Origin: an uncultured Ilumatobacter sp.
Lineage (GTDB): Bacteria; Actinomycetota; Acidimicrobiia; Acidimicrobiales; Ilumatobacteraceae
DNA: 64,000 nucleotides
Assembly: GCA_905182555.1 (NCBI GenBank)
Contig: CAJJBX010000013.1
Span: 1-64,000 of the forward strand
Direction of reading: 5' to 3'
Below, piece after piece: positions 1 through 7,723 of this stretch. Numbering within the stretch: the stretch's first letter is position 1; each line of letters opens with the position of its first letter. A program made the position numbers and the translations under genes. The notes below the pieces were generated by a model. The model was not told the DNA's origin. It worked only from the letters and a program-made list of their open reading frames with translations, and ran no database searches.

Positions 1-327
1 CAGCGAGCCGTACGGCGTGTTGAACGGCGTGCGAACCACCGGGACACCGCGAGCCACGAGTTGCTCGTGGAGCAGAAGGAGCTCCTCGGCGTTACCGGGG
101 TCGAAGGCCAGCACAGAACCACAGCGCGCTGCGTCGTTGGCGCCGAGGCCGAGCTCGCCAAGTCCGGCCGGTGTGTGGAGTGCGAGCACCACGCCTGGGG
201 ACGCCTGCAGGGCACGGAACCCGTCGTGGCTCCAGGCCGACAGCTCGGTCATACCGAGCGCCTCGACGTAAAAATCCCTGAGCTCGTCGAGACCTTCGGT
301 GACGATGCTCACGTAGCTCAGCTGCAC
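1..327 (-). CDS. VOC-family (glyoxalase-like) protein, 3' part cut by window edge
   Basis: Not in the ORF track because it runs off the window. Reading the minus strand from a GTG at 327 gives an open frame of 109 codons beginning VQLSYVSIVTEGLDELRDFY, the typical start of a vicinal-oxygen-chelate fold domain (beta strand, then a D-x-x-x-F-Y helix). The fragment also has LALHTPAG and LVARGVPVVRTPF, matching the second half of such a module. The family covers glyoxalases, extradiol dioxygenases and antibiotic-binding proteins, so the substrate cannot be named. It lies downstream of the XRE-cupin regulator gene in the same direction, with a palindrome over its start codon, suggesting local control. 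Confidence 0.75.
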   Translation of the reverse strand, partial: MQLSYVSIVTEGLDELRDFYVEALGMTELSAWSHDGFRALQASPGVVLALHTPAGLGELGLGANDAARCGSVLAFDPGNAEELLLLHEQLVARGVPVVRTPFNTPYGSL

Positions 328-340
328 AGTGTTCAACTGT
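326..340. promoter_or_regulatory. Inverted repeat ACAGT-N5-ACTGT at the VOC start codon
   Basis: ACAGTGTTCAACTGT is a perfect 5+5 bp inverted repeat with a 5 bp spacer and overlaps the GTG start of the VOC gene. The neighbouring gene upstream encodes an XRE-family regulator, so this is a candidate operator. Function is inferred only from symmetry and position. Confidence 0.4.
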
Positions 341-404
341 ACTTAACACCGAGTGTCGTTGTCAATGCCCGCTTTCTCATGACTTTGATCGCATCCCAGA
401 GCGA

Positions 405-977
405 TCAGCTGCCGGCGGTGGTGACGATGACGAGCCGGACGTCTCCACTCAGTCGCCGAGTGCTGTGCGGCACACCGCCCGAATAACTCAACGAGTCGCC
501 CGGTCCGAGCTGGAAGAGTTCGTCACCGAAACGAACCTCGACACGACCGCTGACCACGTACAGCAACTCGTCACCTGGGTGCTTGTAGGGCTCCCCGAAC
601 TCTGGTGGCGCGCCGGTGATCTCGAGGGCATGGAAGACAGATGCGCCACCGACGAGGCTGCGGACGAGCCCGTCGGCCGGATCGTCGCTCTGACTGATCA
701 CCCGAGCCTGGGCCGCACGCGAGACAACCGCTCCGTCGCCGCGCACGGCGGCGGAGGGTGCAGAGGCGTCGGCCAGCAACGCCTGGGCCGTGGTCCCGAG
801 CGCAGCAGCAATACGGTGCAGGGTTTCGATTCGTGGTCGGGCCTTGTCGTTTTCCACCTGGCTGAGGAACGACGCCGATACTTCCGCCGTGCTCGCCACC
901 GATCGCAGCGATTGGCCAAGCACGACGCGCCGAGCGCGCAGCGCTGATCCCAGACTTGAGGCAACTTCCACGGCCAC
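405..977 (-). CDS. XRE-family transcriptional regulator with C-terminal cupin domain
   Basis: The 190-residue product combines an N-terminal lambda-repressor-type helix-turn-helix (LRSVASTAEVSASFLSQVEN, then ETLHRIAAALGTTAQALL) with a C-terminal cupin (PYKHPGDELLYVVSGRVEVRF ... LGPGDSLSYSGGVPHS). This HTH-cupin architecture is common in regulators of amine, amino-acid or small-molecule catabolism; the cupin is thought to sense the ligand. The ORF is open to 1277, but the upstream 100 codons are Arg/Ser-rich and lack domain similarity, so GTG 977 (VAVEVASSLG) is preferred. It is transcribed toward the VOC gene and may control it; no ligand can be assigned. Confidence 0.85.
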   Translation of the reverse strand: MAVEVASSLGSALRARRVVLGQSLRSVASTAEVSASFLSQVENDKARPRIETLHRIAAALGTTAQALLADASAPSAAVRGDGAVVSRAAQARVISQSDDPADGLVRSLVGGASVFHALEITGAPPEFGEPYKHPGDELLYVVSGRVEVRFGDELFQLGPGDSLSYSGGVPHSTRRLSGDVRLVIVTTAGS

Positions 978-1341
978 ATGATGCCGTGTCGAGTGGCGCG
1001 CCGGGTGCACCCGGCCGCGCGGTGCCTTCCGTGCAAGGCCGCGATGTGAAAGTGGAGATCCCCGCTTCTTGGGATATCTCCCAATCAGCGGTCGCTCGCA
1101 CGCCTGGCCCGCACAGGATTCGAGGTCGACCGTTGTCCGATGAGCGCAGCACTTCAGCCCACCCAAAGAGCGCCCGATACTCACCACGCCGCGACGAATA
1201 CGAAACGCCAAGGCGCTCACCGACCAACTCTGAACTGATCGTCGGGGGAACGGAGAAGCCGCCCGCAGAGCAGCCAATCACGACGACAACTGCCGGTACC
1301 GCTACCCCTTAGGCGTGGCACCCGCCGATGAGGTCTGATAT
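978..1341. other. Non-coding stretch between divergent genes
   Basis: About 360 bases lie between the XRE-cupin start and the methyltransferase start. ORFs here are shadows with no recognisable domain. It presumably carries the promoters of both divergent genes, but no clear operator, RNA or repeat was seen. Confidence 0.4.
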
Positions 1342-2166
1342 GTGTACCTAATGGCAAATGACACCGCTCACGACGAGCACTACGGGCGAGTCGACGATCC
1401 CGCCGGGGCGATCCTGAGCGCGCTCGGCGACCCAGCGACGCTGACCATCGACGATCTTGCACCAGCTGACGAGTTCCATTTAGGCGGCGCAGCAGCAACG
1501 TCGGCGATCATCGACGCTTTGAAAGTCAATGCAAGCGATCGAGTACTCGACATCGGTAGCGGCCTCGGAGGGCCAGCGCGCCGGATTGCAGCGACGACAG
1601 GCGCGCATGTCACCGGGGTCGATCTCACACCGTCATTCGTAGCCGCCGCTACAGCTCTGTCTGGCCGGCTCGCGATGAGTCACAACACCGAATTCATCCA
1701 GGGCGACGTCACCCAACTTGATCGCTGGGGCCCGGGCGTCGGTCCCTTCAACGCTGCAACGCTCATTCACGTTGGGATGAACATCCCTGACAAGAAAGCG
1801 TTCTTTAGCGGGGTCCACGGGCTGCTTGCGCCCGGAGGTCGCTTCGTCGTGTTCGACATAATGTTGACCGGCGATCCCACTGAGATCGCCTACCCGATGC
1901 CGTTTGCGTCCAGGCTTGACAATTCATTTCTTGAGTCGCCGTCCAGTTACGTCGATGCGTTAACAGGTGCCGGTTTCCACGTGAACGAGCCAGTCGACCA
2001 GACACCCCTTGCGCGTGACGCTGCGGCGTCGACTCGCGCTGCGAGCCCACCGCCGGTGTCGCTAGCGACGGTGATGGGACCTGGCTTCGCAACGATGTTC
2101 GCCAAGGTCGGCGCAGCGTTGAGTGCAGGACTGATCGCACCAGTGCAGATCGTCGCGACCCGCTGA
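1342..2166 (+). CDS. Class I SAM-dependent methyltransferase
   Basis: The protein of about 274 residues has the SAM-binding motif VLDIGSGLGGPARRIA, followed by the acidic end of strand 2 (VTGVDLT) and an LLAPGGRFVVFD motif. It resembles small-molecule methyltransferases of the sarcosine/dimethylglycine or sterol methyltransferase type (Methyltransf_11/25); the acceptor is not predictable. The GTG at 1342 has an AGG about eight bases upstream; the ATG at 1351 (MANDTAHDEHYG) is an alternative start without such spacing. It is a single gene, divergent from the XRE-cupin regulator. Confidence 0.85.
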   Translation: MYLMANDTAHDEHYGRVDDPAGAILSALGDPATLTIDDLAPADEFHLGGAAATSAIIDALKVNASDRVLDIGSGLGGPARRIAATTGAHVTGVDLTPSFVAAATALSGRLAMSHNTEFIQGDVTQLDRWGPGVGPFNAATLIHVGMNIPDKKAFFSGVHGLLAPGGRFVVFDIMLTGDPTEIAYPMPFASRLDNSFLESPSSYVDALTGAGFHVNEPVDQTPLARDAAASTRAASPPPVSLATVMGPGFATMFAKVGAALSAGLIAPVQIVATR

Positions 2167-2465
2167 ACGAGTTCGCGGCCGACCACACGTTCCGGGACGG
2201 GCTGAGCTTCAGCAGCCAGGCTCGTCTTGTCTGTTCCACCTCCAAGTCACCCAGATCGCGCAACCACCAATGAACACAGCCCACACCTGAATCGCCGACT
2301 GCGCTGCACGCATGAGCGCACGGTCCAACGCCGGACCTTTCGTCGCTAGTCGAGGAGCGAAACGTCAGCCGTTGTCAGCCATTCGCTTGGCAACCTGAGC
2401 CGCCATATCGCCAACGGGCTGGATGGTCGCCGTTCCCGACGGGATGATCGGTCGAAGGCCCTCGG
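2167..2465. other. Intergenic region with nothing recognised
   Basis: About 300 bases between convergent genes. No conserved ORF, RNA gene, strong hairpin or repeat was recognised. Confidence 0.4.
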
Positions 2466-3068
2466 TCAGTGGCGCCACGGTCGGCTCTTCCACCACTCCA
2501 TGGTCGTCAATGGTTCTGCTTCGGCGACCTGCGCCGATGGGGTGGTGCCGATCAGATCGAGTCGCTTCGCCATCTCATCGAGTGCAACCGAAAGGCGCTC
2601 GATCTCTGGGTTCGAAGCAATGCCAAACCAGCGCGCTGTTTGGCGGAGTTTTTCCTCGAGTAGATCGTCGTCGGATGATCTCGGCCGCCCGCAGACAAGC
2701 TGCACGATCCCGGCGACCCCGACCAATGCCACTAGGACGGTGATGACGATGCGCAAGGCATCCGATGAGTTTGGGCGGGCCCAAAGATCCAGGAGATAGA
2801 CCGCCACCATCGCTGCGACGGCGAAGACGCCAGCGAAGCGGCCAGCGAGGTTCCAGCGGTAACGAAGGCGGCCTACGACCATCGCAGCAGCGCCGAGTGA
2901 CAACACGGCGAGAAGCACCCCACCCAAGACCGTGAGCTCACCGCCCTGTTGAAGAACAACGATGACTCCCGCAGCGACAACGCCGGCGATGACCGAACGA
3001 CCGAACGCGGCGGCCGGCGACGAGGCCATCAGTGCATCAAGTTCGTCATCGGTAAGGTCATTCTGCAT
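2466..3068 (-). CDS. Hypothetical membrane protein with four predicted transmembrane helices
   Basis: From ATG 3068 the 200-residue protein starts MQNDLTDDELDAL and has four hydrophobic segments (around SVIAGVVAAGVIVVL, VLGGVLLAVLSLGAA, FAGVFAVAAMVAVYLL and IVITVLVALVGVAGI), then a charged cytoplasmic-like tail (SSDDDLLEEKLRQTARWFG). No catalytic motif is recognisable. The track's longer start at 3152 adds an Arg/Ser-rich leader unlike the rest, so the internal ATG is preferred although its ribosome-binding site is weak. No operon partner; function unknown. Confidence 0.65.
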   Translation of the reverse strand: MQNDLTDDELDALMASSPAAAFGRSVIAGVVAAGVIVVLQQGGELTVLGGVLLAVLSLGAAAMVVGRLRYRWNLAGRFAGVFAVAAMVAVYLLDLWARPNSSDALRIVITVLVALVGVAGIVQLVCGRPRSSDDDLLEEKLRQTARWFGIASNPEIERLSVALDEMAKRLDLIGTTPSAQVAEAEPLTTMEWWKSRPWRH

Positions 3069-3330
3069 TGCCTGAAGCGTTCGGAGGCTCGCGTGATCGC
3101 CACGTACGCCAACCGTCGTTCGTCCTCGAGAGCGGCTGACTCGTGCTGACATTCATTCGACACTACATCGCGACCGCGACCGCGATCGCGACAACGAAGT
3201 CGGCGGCGGGGGCGGCGTCGGCTGCTCCGATTGTGACGGCGGCACGGGGTGAGCAGCGGCTCCAAGAGCCGGCAAACGAAGGGAGCTAATGAGTCGTCCC
3301 AACCACCAGGAAGCCCACCCCTAGACGCGA

Positions 3331-3359
3331 AGAAATCCCCTGCAATGCAAGGGATTTCT
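3331..3359 (-). terminator. Hairpin downstream of tRNA-Leu
   Basis: AGAAATCCC and GGGATTTCT form a perfect 9 bp stem around an 11-base loop, starting three bases beyond the tRNA-Leu 3' end on the minus strand. Position and symmetry indicate a transcription terminator for the tRNA. Confidence 0.75.
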
Positions 3360-3361
3360 CG

Positions 3362-3444
3362 TGCGCGAGGGGGGACTTGAACCCCCACGCCCTTTCGGAC
3401 ACCAGCACCTGAAGCTGGCGCGTCTGCCATTCCGCCACTCGCGC
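3362..3444 (-). tRNA. tRNA-Leu (anticodon CAG)
   Basis: On the minus strand GCGCGAG pairs with CTCGCGC in a 7 bp acceptor stem. The anticodon stem-loop CCAGC-TTCAGGT-GCTGG carries anticodon CAG, reading CUG leucine codons. There is a long variable arm, as in class II tRNAs, and the T arm GGGGG-TTCAAGT-CCCCC. Length is 83 nt with the discriminator A at 3362; CCA is not encoded. A hairpin follows immediately. Confidence 0.95.
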
Positions 3445-3598
3445 AAGTGGAGGCTGAACGATAACCGGGCGCACCCAGGAACTCCACGCGCGAATCTGTC
3501 CACTTCTGAGCCGCCGAATCGGAACGTGGAACGGAACGTGGAAACCGAACACATGCGACGGCCGAGCGGGGCGCGGGTCAAGTATCCTCGCACACCAC

Positions 3599-4261
3599 AT
3601 GGGATTGCAGTCAATGGAGAGGCGCCTGGAGCGTATGGTCGAGGGTGTGTTCACTCGTCGTAACCGCGGATCTATCCGCCCAATCGAACTCGGCCGCCGC
3701 CTCGTACGCGAAATGGACGACAATCGCAGCGTCGATGTCAAGGGCCGCCGCATCGTCCCCAACGACTTCACCGTCCAGCTGAGCGACACCGATCACAACG
3801 GTTTCAGCGACATCGAAGAGGCCCTCACCACCGAGCTCGCCGAAGCCGCACGCGAATACGCCCGCGAAGAGGGCTACCACTTTATGGGCCCGGTCATTGT
3901 CAGGTTGATGCTCAACAACGAATTGAAAACCGGCCGATTCGACATTGTCGCCCAGCTCAAGCAGGCCGCCGGTGGCCTCGGCGCCGGCTCCCTTGTCCTG
4001 CCATCCGGCGAACGTGTCACCCTCGGCGAAAACGTCACCACTGTCGGCCGGTTGCCCGAATGCACGATCTCGATCTACGACACGAACGTCAGCCGCAACC
4101 ACGCCGAGATCCGCACCGGCACCAAGGCATACGTCGCCGTCGACCTCGGCTCGACCAACGGCACGATGATCAACGGCCTGCGCATCATCGGCGAACAGCG
4201 TCTCAACGACGGCGACATCATCAGCATCGGTTCGACACACGTCCGCTTCGAGGCATCTTGA
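3599..4261 (+). CDS. fhaA: FhaA-type protein, DUF3662 plus FHA domain
   Basis: The 220-residue protein begins with the DUF3662 signature (SMERRLERMVEGVFTR ... IRPIELGRRLVREMDDN ... IVPNDFTVQLS) and ends with a forkhead-associated domain (TTVGRLPECTISIYD, VSRNHAEI, VDLGSTNGTMING). FHA domains bind phosphothreonine; in actinobacteria FhaA is a substrate and partner of PknB and influences peptidoglycan precursor export and cell shape. It is the first gene of the fhaA-fhaB-pstP-rodA-pbpA-pknB cluster and is shorter than the mycobacterial homologue, having only a brief linker between the domains. ATG 3599 matches the family N-terminus. Confidence 0.92.
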   Translation: MGLQSMERRLERMVEGVFTRRNRGSIRPIELGRRLVREMDDNRSVDVKGRRIVPNDFTVQLSDTDHNGFSDIEEALTTELAEAAREYAREEGYHFMGPVIVRLMLNNELKTGRFDIVAQLKQAAGGLGAGSLVLPSGERVTLGENVTTVGRLPECTISIYDTNVSRNHAEIRTGTKAYVAVDLGSTNGTMINGLRIIGEQRLNDGDIISIGSTHVRFEAS

Positions 4262-4304
4262 GCGCGAGTGTCCCGGTGCTCGCTCACGGAACGCGGCGGC
4301 AACG

Positions 4305-4860
4305 ATGACCGACCAGATTCTCAATATCTTAAAGTTCGCCCTCCTTGGCTTGCTCTACCTCTTTTTTGCACGAGTCCTCTGGGCCGTGTGGAGCGAAGTC
4401 CGCACACCGAAACAACACGCCATTCAGGCCGCGCCAGCACAGCAGCGTCGAGACGGCGCACCGCCAGCGCAACAACAGCCAGCTCAACAACGCGTCCAGT
4501 CGGCAACAGCGGTCAGGGCAACAGCGGCCAGCCCAGAAGCCGCGCAAGGCGCAGAAGGGCCGCTCCGGTCGCGTCGGGAGACTGGTGATCCTCGAACCGC
4601 GCGCACGGCGTGGCACCGCCGTAGCGATGCACGGAGAGATCACCCTCGGCCGCGATCCAAGCTGCTCGTTCGCGATCGATGACGACTCGTTCATCTCCCA
4701 ACTGCACTTCCGCATCTATGACTACGAAGGCCAGCCAATGCTCGAAGACCTCGGCTCGACCAACGGCACGTTCCACAACGGCAACAAGGTCGTGGGCGCC
4801 AAGCTCTTGCACCCCGGCGACCGCATCCAGGTCGGCACCACCGTGATTGAGGCCCAGTAG
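4305..4860 (+). CDS. fhaB: FhaB-type membrane-anchored FHA protein, apparent frameshift in the linker
   Basis: The N-terminus (MTDQILNILKFALLGLLYLF) is the single transmembrane anchor of FhaB/FipA and lies in one frame. The FHA domain (ITLGRDPSCSFAIDDDSFIS ... LEDLGSTNGTFHNG) lies in the next frame and ends at 4860. The change falls within the Gln/Ala/Arg-rich linker at roughly 4480-4560 and equals one extra base. FhaB binds phosphorylated division proteins and links PknB signalling to septation. The stop overlaps the pstP start (TAGTG), so the operon structure is intact and a sequence error is plausible; a real pseudogene or slippage cannot be excluded. Confidence 0.85.
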
Positions 4861-6272
4861 TGGCCAAGCTCAACTGGGGATCGGCCACCCACACTGGCCA
4901 AATACGTGCGCAGAACGAAGACAATCTCGTCGCCGTCGACGGTGTCTTTGTTGTCGCCGATGGCATGGGCGGCCACGAAGCCGGTGAAGTTGCCAGTCAG
5001 ATCGCGGTCGATCGAATCCGTGCCGACCTCGATGTCCAAGGCCTGCCCGAAGCCAGCGCCGTCGTCGACTCAATCTCGAACGCAAACGGCGACATTTTCC
5101 GTGCCGCAATCGCGAACCCTGGCCAAGCCGGCATGGGCACCACGGTCACTGCAATTGCGGTCATCAGCGACAACCTTGCTGGCCGCGGCGTACCAAACCT
5201 CGACGTCAACGACGACGGCAAGATGACACCAATCAGGGCTGCCGAGCCATCGGAAGCCCTCGTGCTCGCCAACGTCGGCGACTCACGCACCTACCTGCTG
5301 CGCCACGGCCGCCTGCGACGCGTCACGATTGACCACAGCTACGTGCAGGAGTTGGTGTCGACCGGCCACATCACCGAAGAAGAAGCCCGCACCCACCCGC
5401 GCCGCAACATCATCACCCGCGCCCTCGGCATCGAGCCCGACGTCAAAGTCGACTGGTGGACACTGCCCCTCATCCGTGGCGACCGGTTCCTGCTCTGCAG
5501 CGACGGCCTTGTCGACGAAGTCGCCGACCCCGACATCCTCGAGACAATCACCACCCTCACAGACCCGCAAGAGGCCGCCGACCGTCTCGTCGACCAAGCC
5601 AACGAAGCCGGTGGCCGCGACAACATCACCGTGATTGTCGTCGACGTCCTCGAAGGCGACGACCCGCCAGACCCGACGCTGGAAATCGACGTCGTTCCCC
5701 TGTGGGCCGACGACGTCGACCCAACACCGGCAGGCAGCCTCTCCATTGACGCCGACAGCAGCGCAAATGGACTCGACGCCGCAACCGGCGAACTCGTCGA
5801 GGACGACAAGAAGTCCGACCGCGGCCCGAAGCGGTTCATTCTCGCCATGGTGCTCGCTGCCGCAATCGTGGTTGGTTTCGCGGTCTTCGCTTCATGGGCG
5901 CGCCGCGGCTACTACATCGAGTTCAACAACGATGACGTTGCCACCATTTACAAGGGACAAACCGACGGCGTGTTGTGGTTCGACCCAACAATCGATTCGG
6001 GGGGCCCAGCGCGCGGCATTCTCGACGACGACACCATCAAAGCAATCGAAGCTCGCCCACGCTTCAGCACGCGTAGCGACGCCGTCGCGTTCATCACGGC
6101 AATCCCACCGGCCTCGACACCGACCACCACCACCACCACGTTGCCGCCCACGACGGTCAATGTTGTTGCGCCGACGAGTGCCGTGACCGTGGTGACAACG
6201 ACACCGCGAACAACGACACCGCGAACAACGACACCGCAAACAACGGCGGCCGCGACAACAACGGTGCCCTGA
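4860..6272 (+). CDS. pstP: PP2C-family Ser/Thr phosphatase
   Basis: The 470-residue protein has the PP2C metal-binding motifs: RAQNEDN (Glu20, Asp21), VVADGMGGHEAGE (Asp34, Gly35), LANVGDSRTYLLR, and near the end of the domain LLCSDGLVDEV and GGRDNITVIVVD. One transmembrane helix follows (FILAMVLAAAIVVGFAVFAS), then a Thr/Pro-rich extracytoplasmic tail. PstP dephosphorylates PknB and its substrates at the division and elongation sites. GTG 4860 overlaps the fhaB stop. The tail contains a 15 bp tandem repeat encoding TTTPR units. Confidence 0.95.
   Translation: MAKLNWGSATHTGQIRAQNEDNLVAVDGVFVVADGMGGHEAGEVASQIAVDRIRADLDVQGLPEASAVVDSISNANGDIFRAAIANPGQAGMGTTVTAIAVISDNLAGRGVPNLDVNDDGKMTPIRAAEPSEALVLANVGDSRTYLLRHGRLRRVTIDHSYVQELVSTGHITEEEARTHPRRNIITRALGIEPDVKVDWWTLPLIRGDRFLLCSDGLVDEVADPDILETITTLTDPQEAADRLVDQANEAGGRDNITVIVVDVLEGDDPPDPTLEIDVVPLWADDVDPTPAGSLSIDADSSANGLDAATGELVEDDKKSDRGPKRFILAMVLAAAIVVGFAVFASWARRGYYIEFNNDDVATIYKGQTDGVLWFDPTIDSGGPARGILDDDTIKAIEARPRFSTRSDAVAFITAIPPASTPTTTTTTLPPTTVNVVAPTSAVTVVTTTPRTTTPRTTTPQTTAAATTTVP
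6195..6239 (+). repeat. 15 bp tandem repeat, three units, in the pstP tail
   Basis: ACAACGACACCGCGA occurs twice and a third time with one change, in frame, encoding repeated Thr-Thr-Thr-Pro-Arg. It sits in the extracytoplasmic low-complexity tail, where length variation would leave the frame intact. Confidence 0.85.
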
Positions 6273-6277
6273 CGACA

Positions 6278-7723
6278 ATGGCTGACGGACTGATCGACGA
6301 TCAACCCAGTCACCGACGGCGCTCGCCCATCGCCGCACGGCGACGGAACACCGAACTGACGCTGATTGTCATGGCGGGGCTGATCACCGCTGTTGCCTAC
6401 GCCCTCGCCGCGCTCGGCACGAACGCCGAAATCCCACCGGGGATCGTCGTGTTCGTCGCCATCCTGCTCGGCCTGCTCGTGTGCGCACACATCGTCGTAC
6501 GTCTGGTTGCACGCGGCGCCGACGGCACACTCTTGCCCCTCGCCGCACTCCTCCACGGCATCGGCTTCGTGATGATCACGCGGCTCGACGACCGCCTCGC
6601 TGGCCTCCAAGCCACGTGGAGCCTGATGGCCATCGGCATATTCGTCGGCACCCTGCTGTTCGTTCAACGCACCACCGACCTGGCCAACAAAAAATGGCTG
6701 TTCTTCGTTGCCGGAGCTTTCCTCCTGCTCCTGCCCATGGTGCCCGGCGTCGGCCAAACCTTCAACGGGGCACGCATCTGGGTGAGCATTGGCCCAATCA
6801 ACTTCCAGCCCGGTGAGTTCGCAAAAATTGCGCTCGCCATTTTCTTCGCCGCCTACCTCGCCGAGCGACGCGAACTCATCGCTGCAAAGACCTGGAAGGT
6901 CGGTCCCCTCTACCTCCCCGAGCCGCGCTACATCTTGCCGGTCATCGTGGCGTGGGGGTTCGCCGTCATCGTCATGGTCGGCGAACGCGACCTCGGCTCG
7001 TCGCTCCTCTTCTTCACCCTGTTCGTCGTGATGATGTGGGTCGCCACCGAGAACGCCGGCTACCTCTTCATCGGCGCGATTCTGTTCGGTGGAGCGGCCT
7101 GGTTCTCGTGGTCGAACTTTGGCCACGTCCAGACTCGCGTCAGTAACTGGATCAATCCGTGGGACGACCCCCTCGGTGGGGGGTACCAGACCATCCAGGC
7201 GCTGTACGGCCTTGCCGACGGCGGCCTGCTCGGGACGGGGCTCGGGCGCGGCAACCCCGGCCAAGTCCCTGAAGCACAGAACGACTTCATCTTCGCTTCG
7301 ATCGGCGAAGAGTTCGGACTCATTGGCGCGACAGCGATCCTGATGTCGTACGTCCTCATCGTCGGCGCCGGGCTACGCACCGCGTTACGCACCGACCGCA
7401 CGTTCGAAAAGTTGCTTGCCACCGGCCTCACGACCATCGTCGGCGTCCAGGCATTCATCATCATCGGCGGCGTCCTCAAAGTGATCCCGCTCACCGGCAT
7501 CACCCTCCCGTTCGTCAGCTACGGCGGCTCATCGCTCCTCTCGAACTACATCCTCCTCGCACTACTGATCCGCGTCAGCGACTCCGCAGCGCGCCGGCTT
7601 GGCGAACTGCCCGACGACCCAACCACCGGCGAGCGTTGGAAAGCATGGCGGCTGTCTCGTCGAATCCGCCAAGCGGTCAAGCGCGGCGAGACCCCCGCCG
7701 ACTTCGTCGAGGCCGTGTCGTGA
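6278..7723 (+). CDS. rodA: FtsW/RodA/SpoVE-family peptidoglycan polymerase
   Basis: A 481-residue polytopic membrane protein of the SEDS family, which polymerises lipid II glycan strands together with a class B penicillin-binding protein. Diagnostic stretches are FQPGEFAKIALAIFFAAYL, GERDLGSSLLFFTLF, GLADGGLLGTGLGRGNP, FIFASIGEEFGLIG and GITLPFVSYGGSSLLSNY. It sits between pstP and pbpA, the usual actinobacterial position for RodA, and its stop codon overlaps the pbpA start. ATG 6278 is five bases after the pstP stop. Either lateral-wall or division use is possible; position favours elongation. Confidence 0.93.
   Translation: MADGLIDDQPSHRRRSPIAARRRNTELTLIVMAGLITAVAYALAALGTNAEIPPGIVVFVAILLGLLVCAHIVVRLVARGADGTLLPLAALLHGIGFVMITRLDDRLAGLQATWSLMAIGIFVGTLLFVQRTTDLANKKWLFFVAGAFLLLLPMVPGVGQTFNGARIWVSIGPINFQPGEFAKIALAIFFAAYLAERRELIAAKTWKVGPLYLPEPRYILPVIVAWGFAVIVMVGERDLGSSLLFFTLFVVMMWVATENAGYLFIGAILFGGAAWFSWSNFGHVQTRVSNWINPWDDPLGGGYQTIQALYGLADGGLLGTGLGRGNPGQVPEAQNDFIFASIGEEFGLIGATAILMSYVLIVGAGLRTALRTDRTFEKLLATGLTTIVGVQAFIIIGGVLKVIPLTGITLPFVSYGGSSLLSNYILLALLIRVSDSAARRLGELPDDPTTGERWKAWRLSRRIRQAVKRGETPADFVEAVS

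Noticed and set aside
405-1277. Full 290-residue version of the XRE-cupin protein
   Set aside because: The extra 100 residues at the N-terminus are Arg/Ser-rich with no homology pattern; the HTH begins soon after GTG 977.
4305-4860. Programmed frameshift in fhaB
   Set aside because: No slippery heptamer or downstream structure was seen and many unrelated genes show similar breaks, so error or mutation is preferred.
5948-7264. 438-residue minus-strand ORF opposite pstP/rodA
   Set aside because: Long only because of codon bias on the opposite strand; it lacks any motif while both plus-strand genes are certain.
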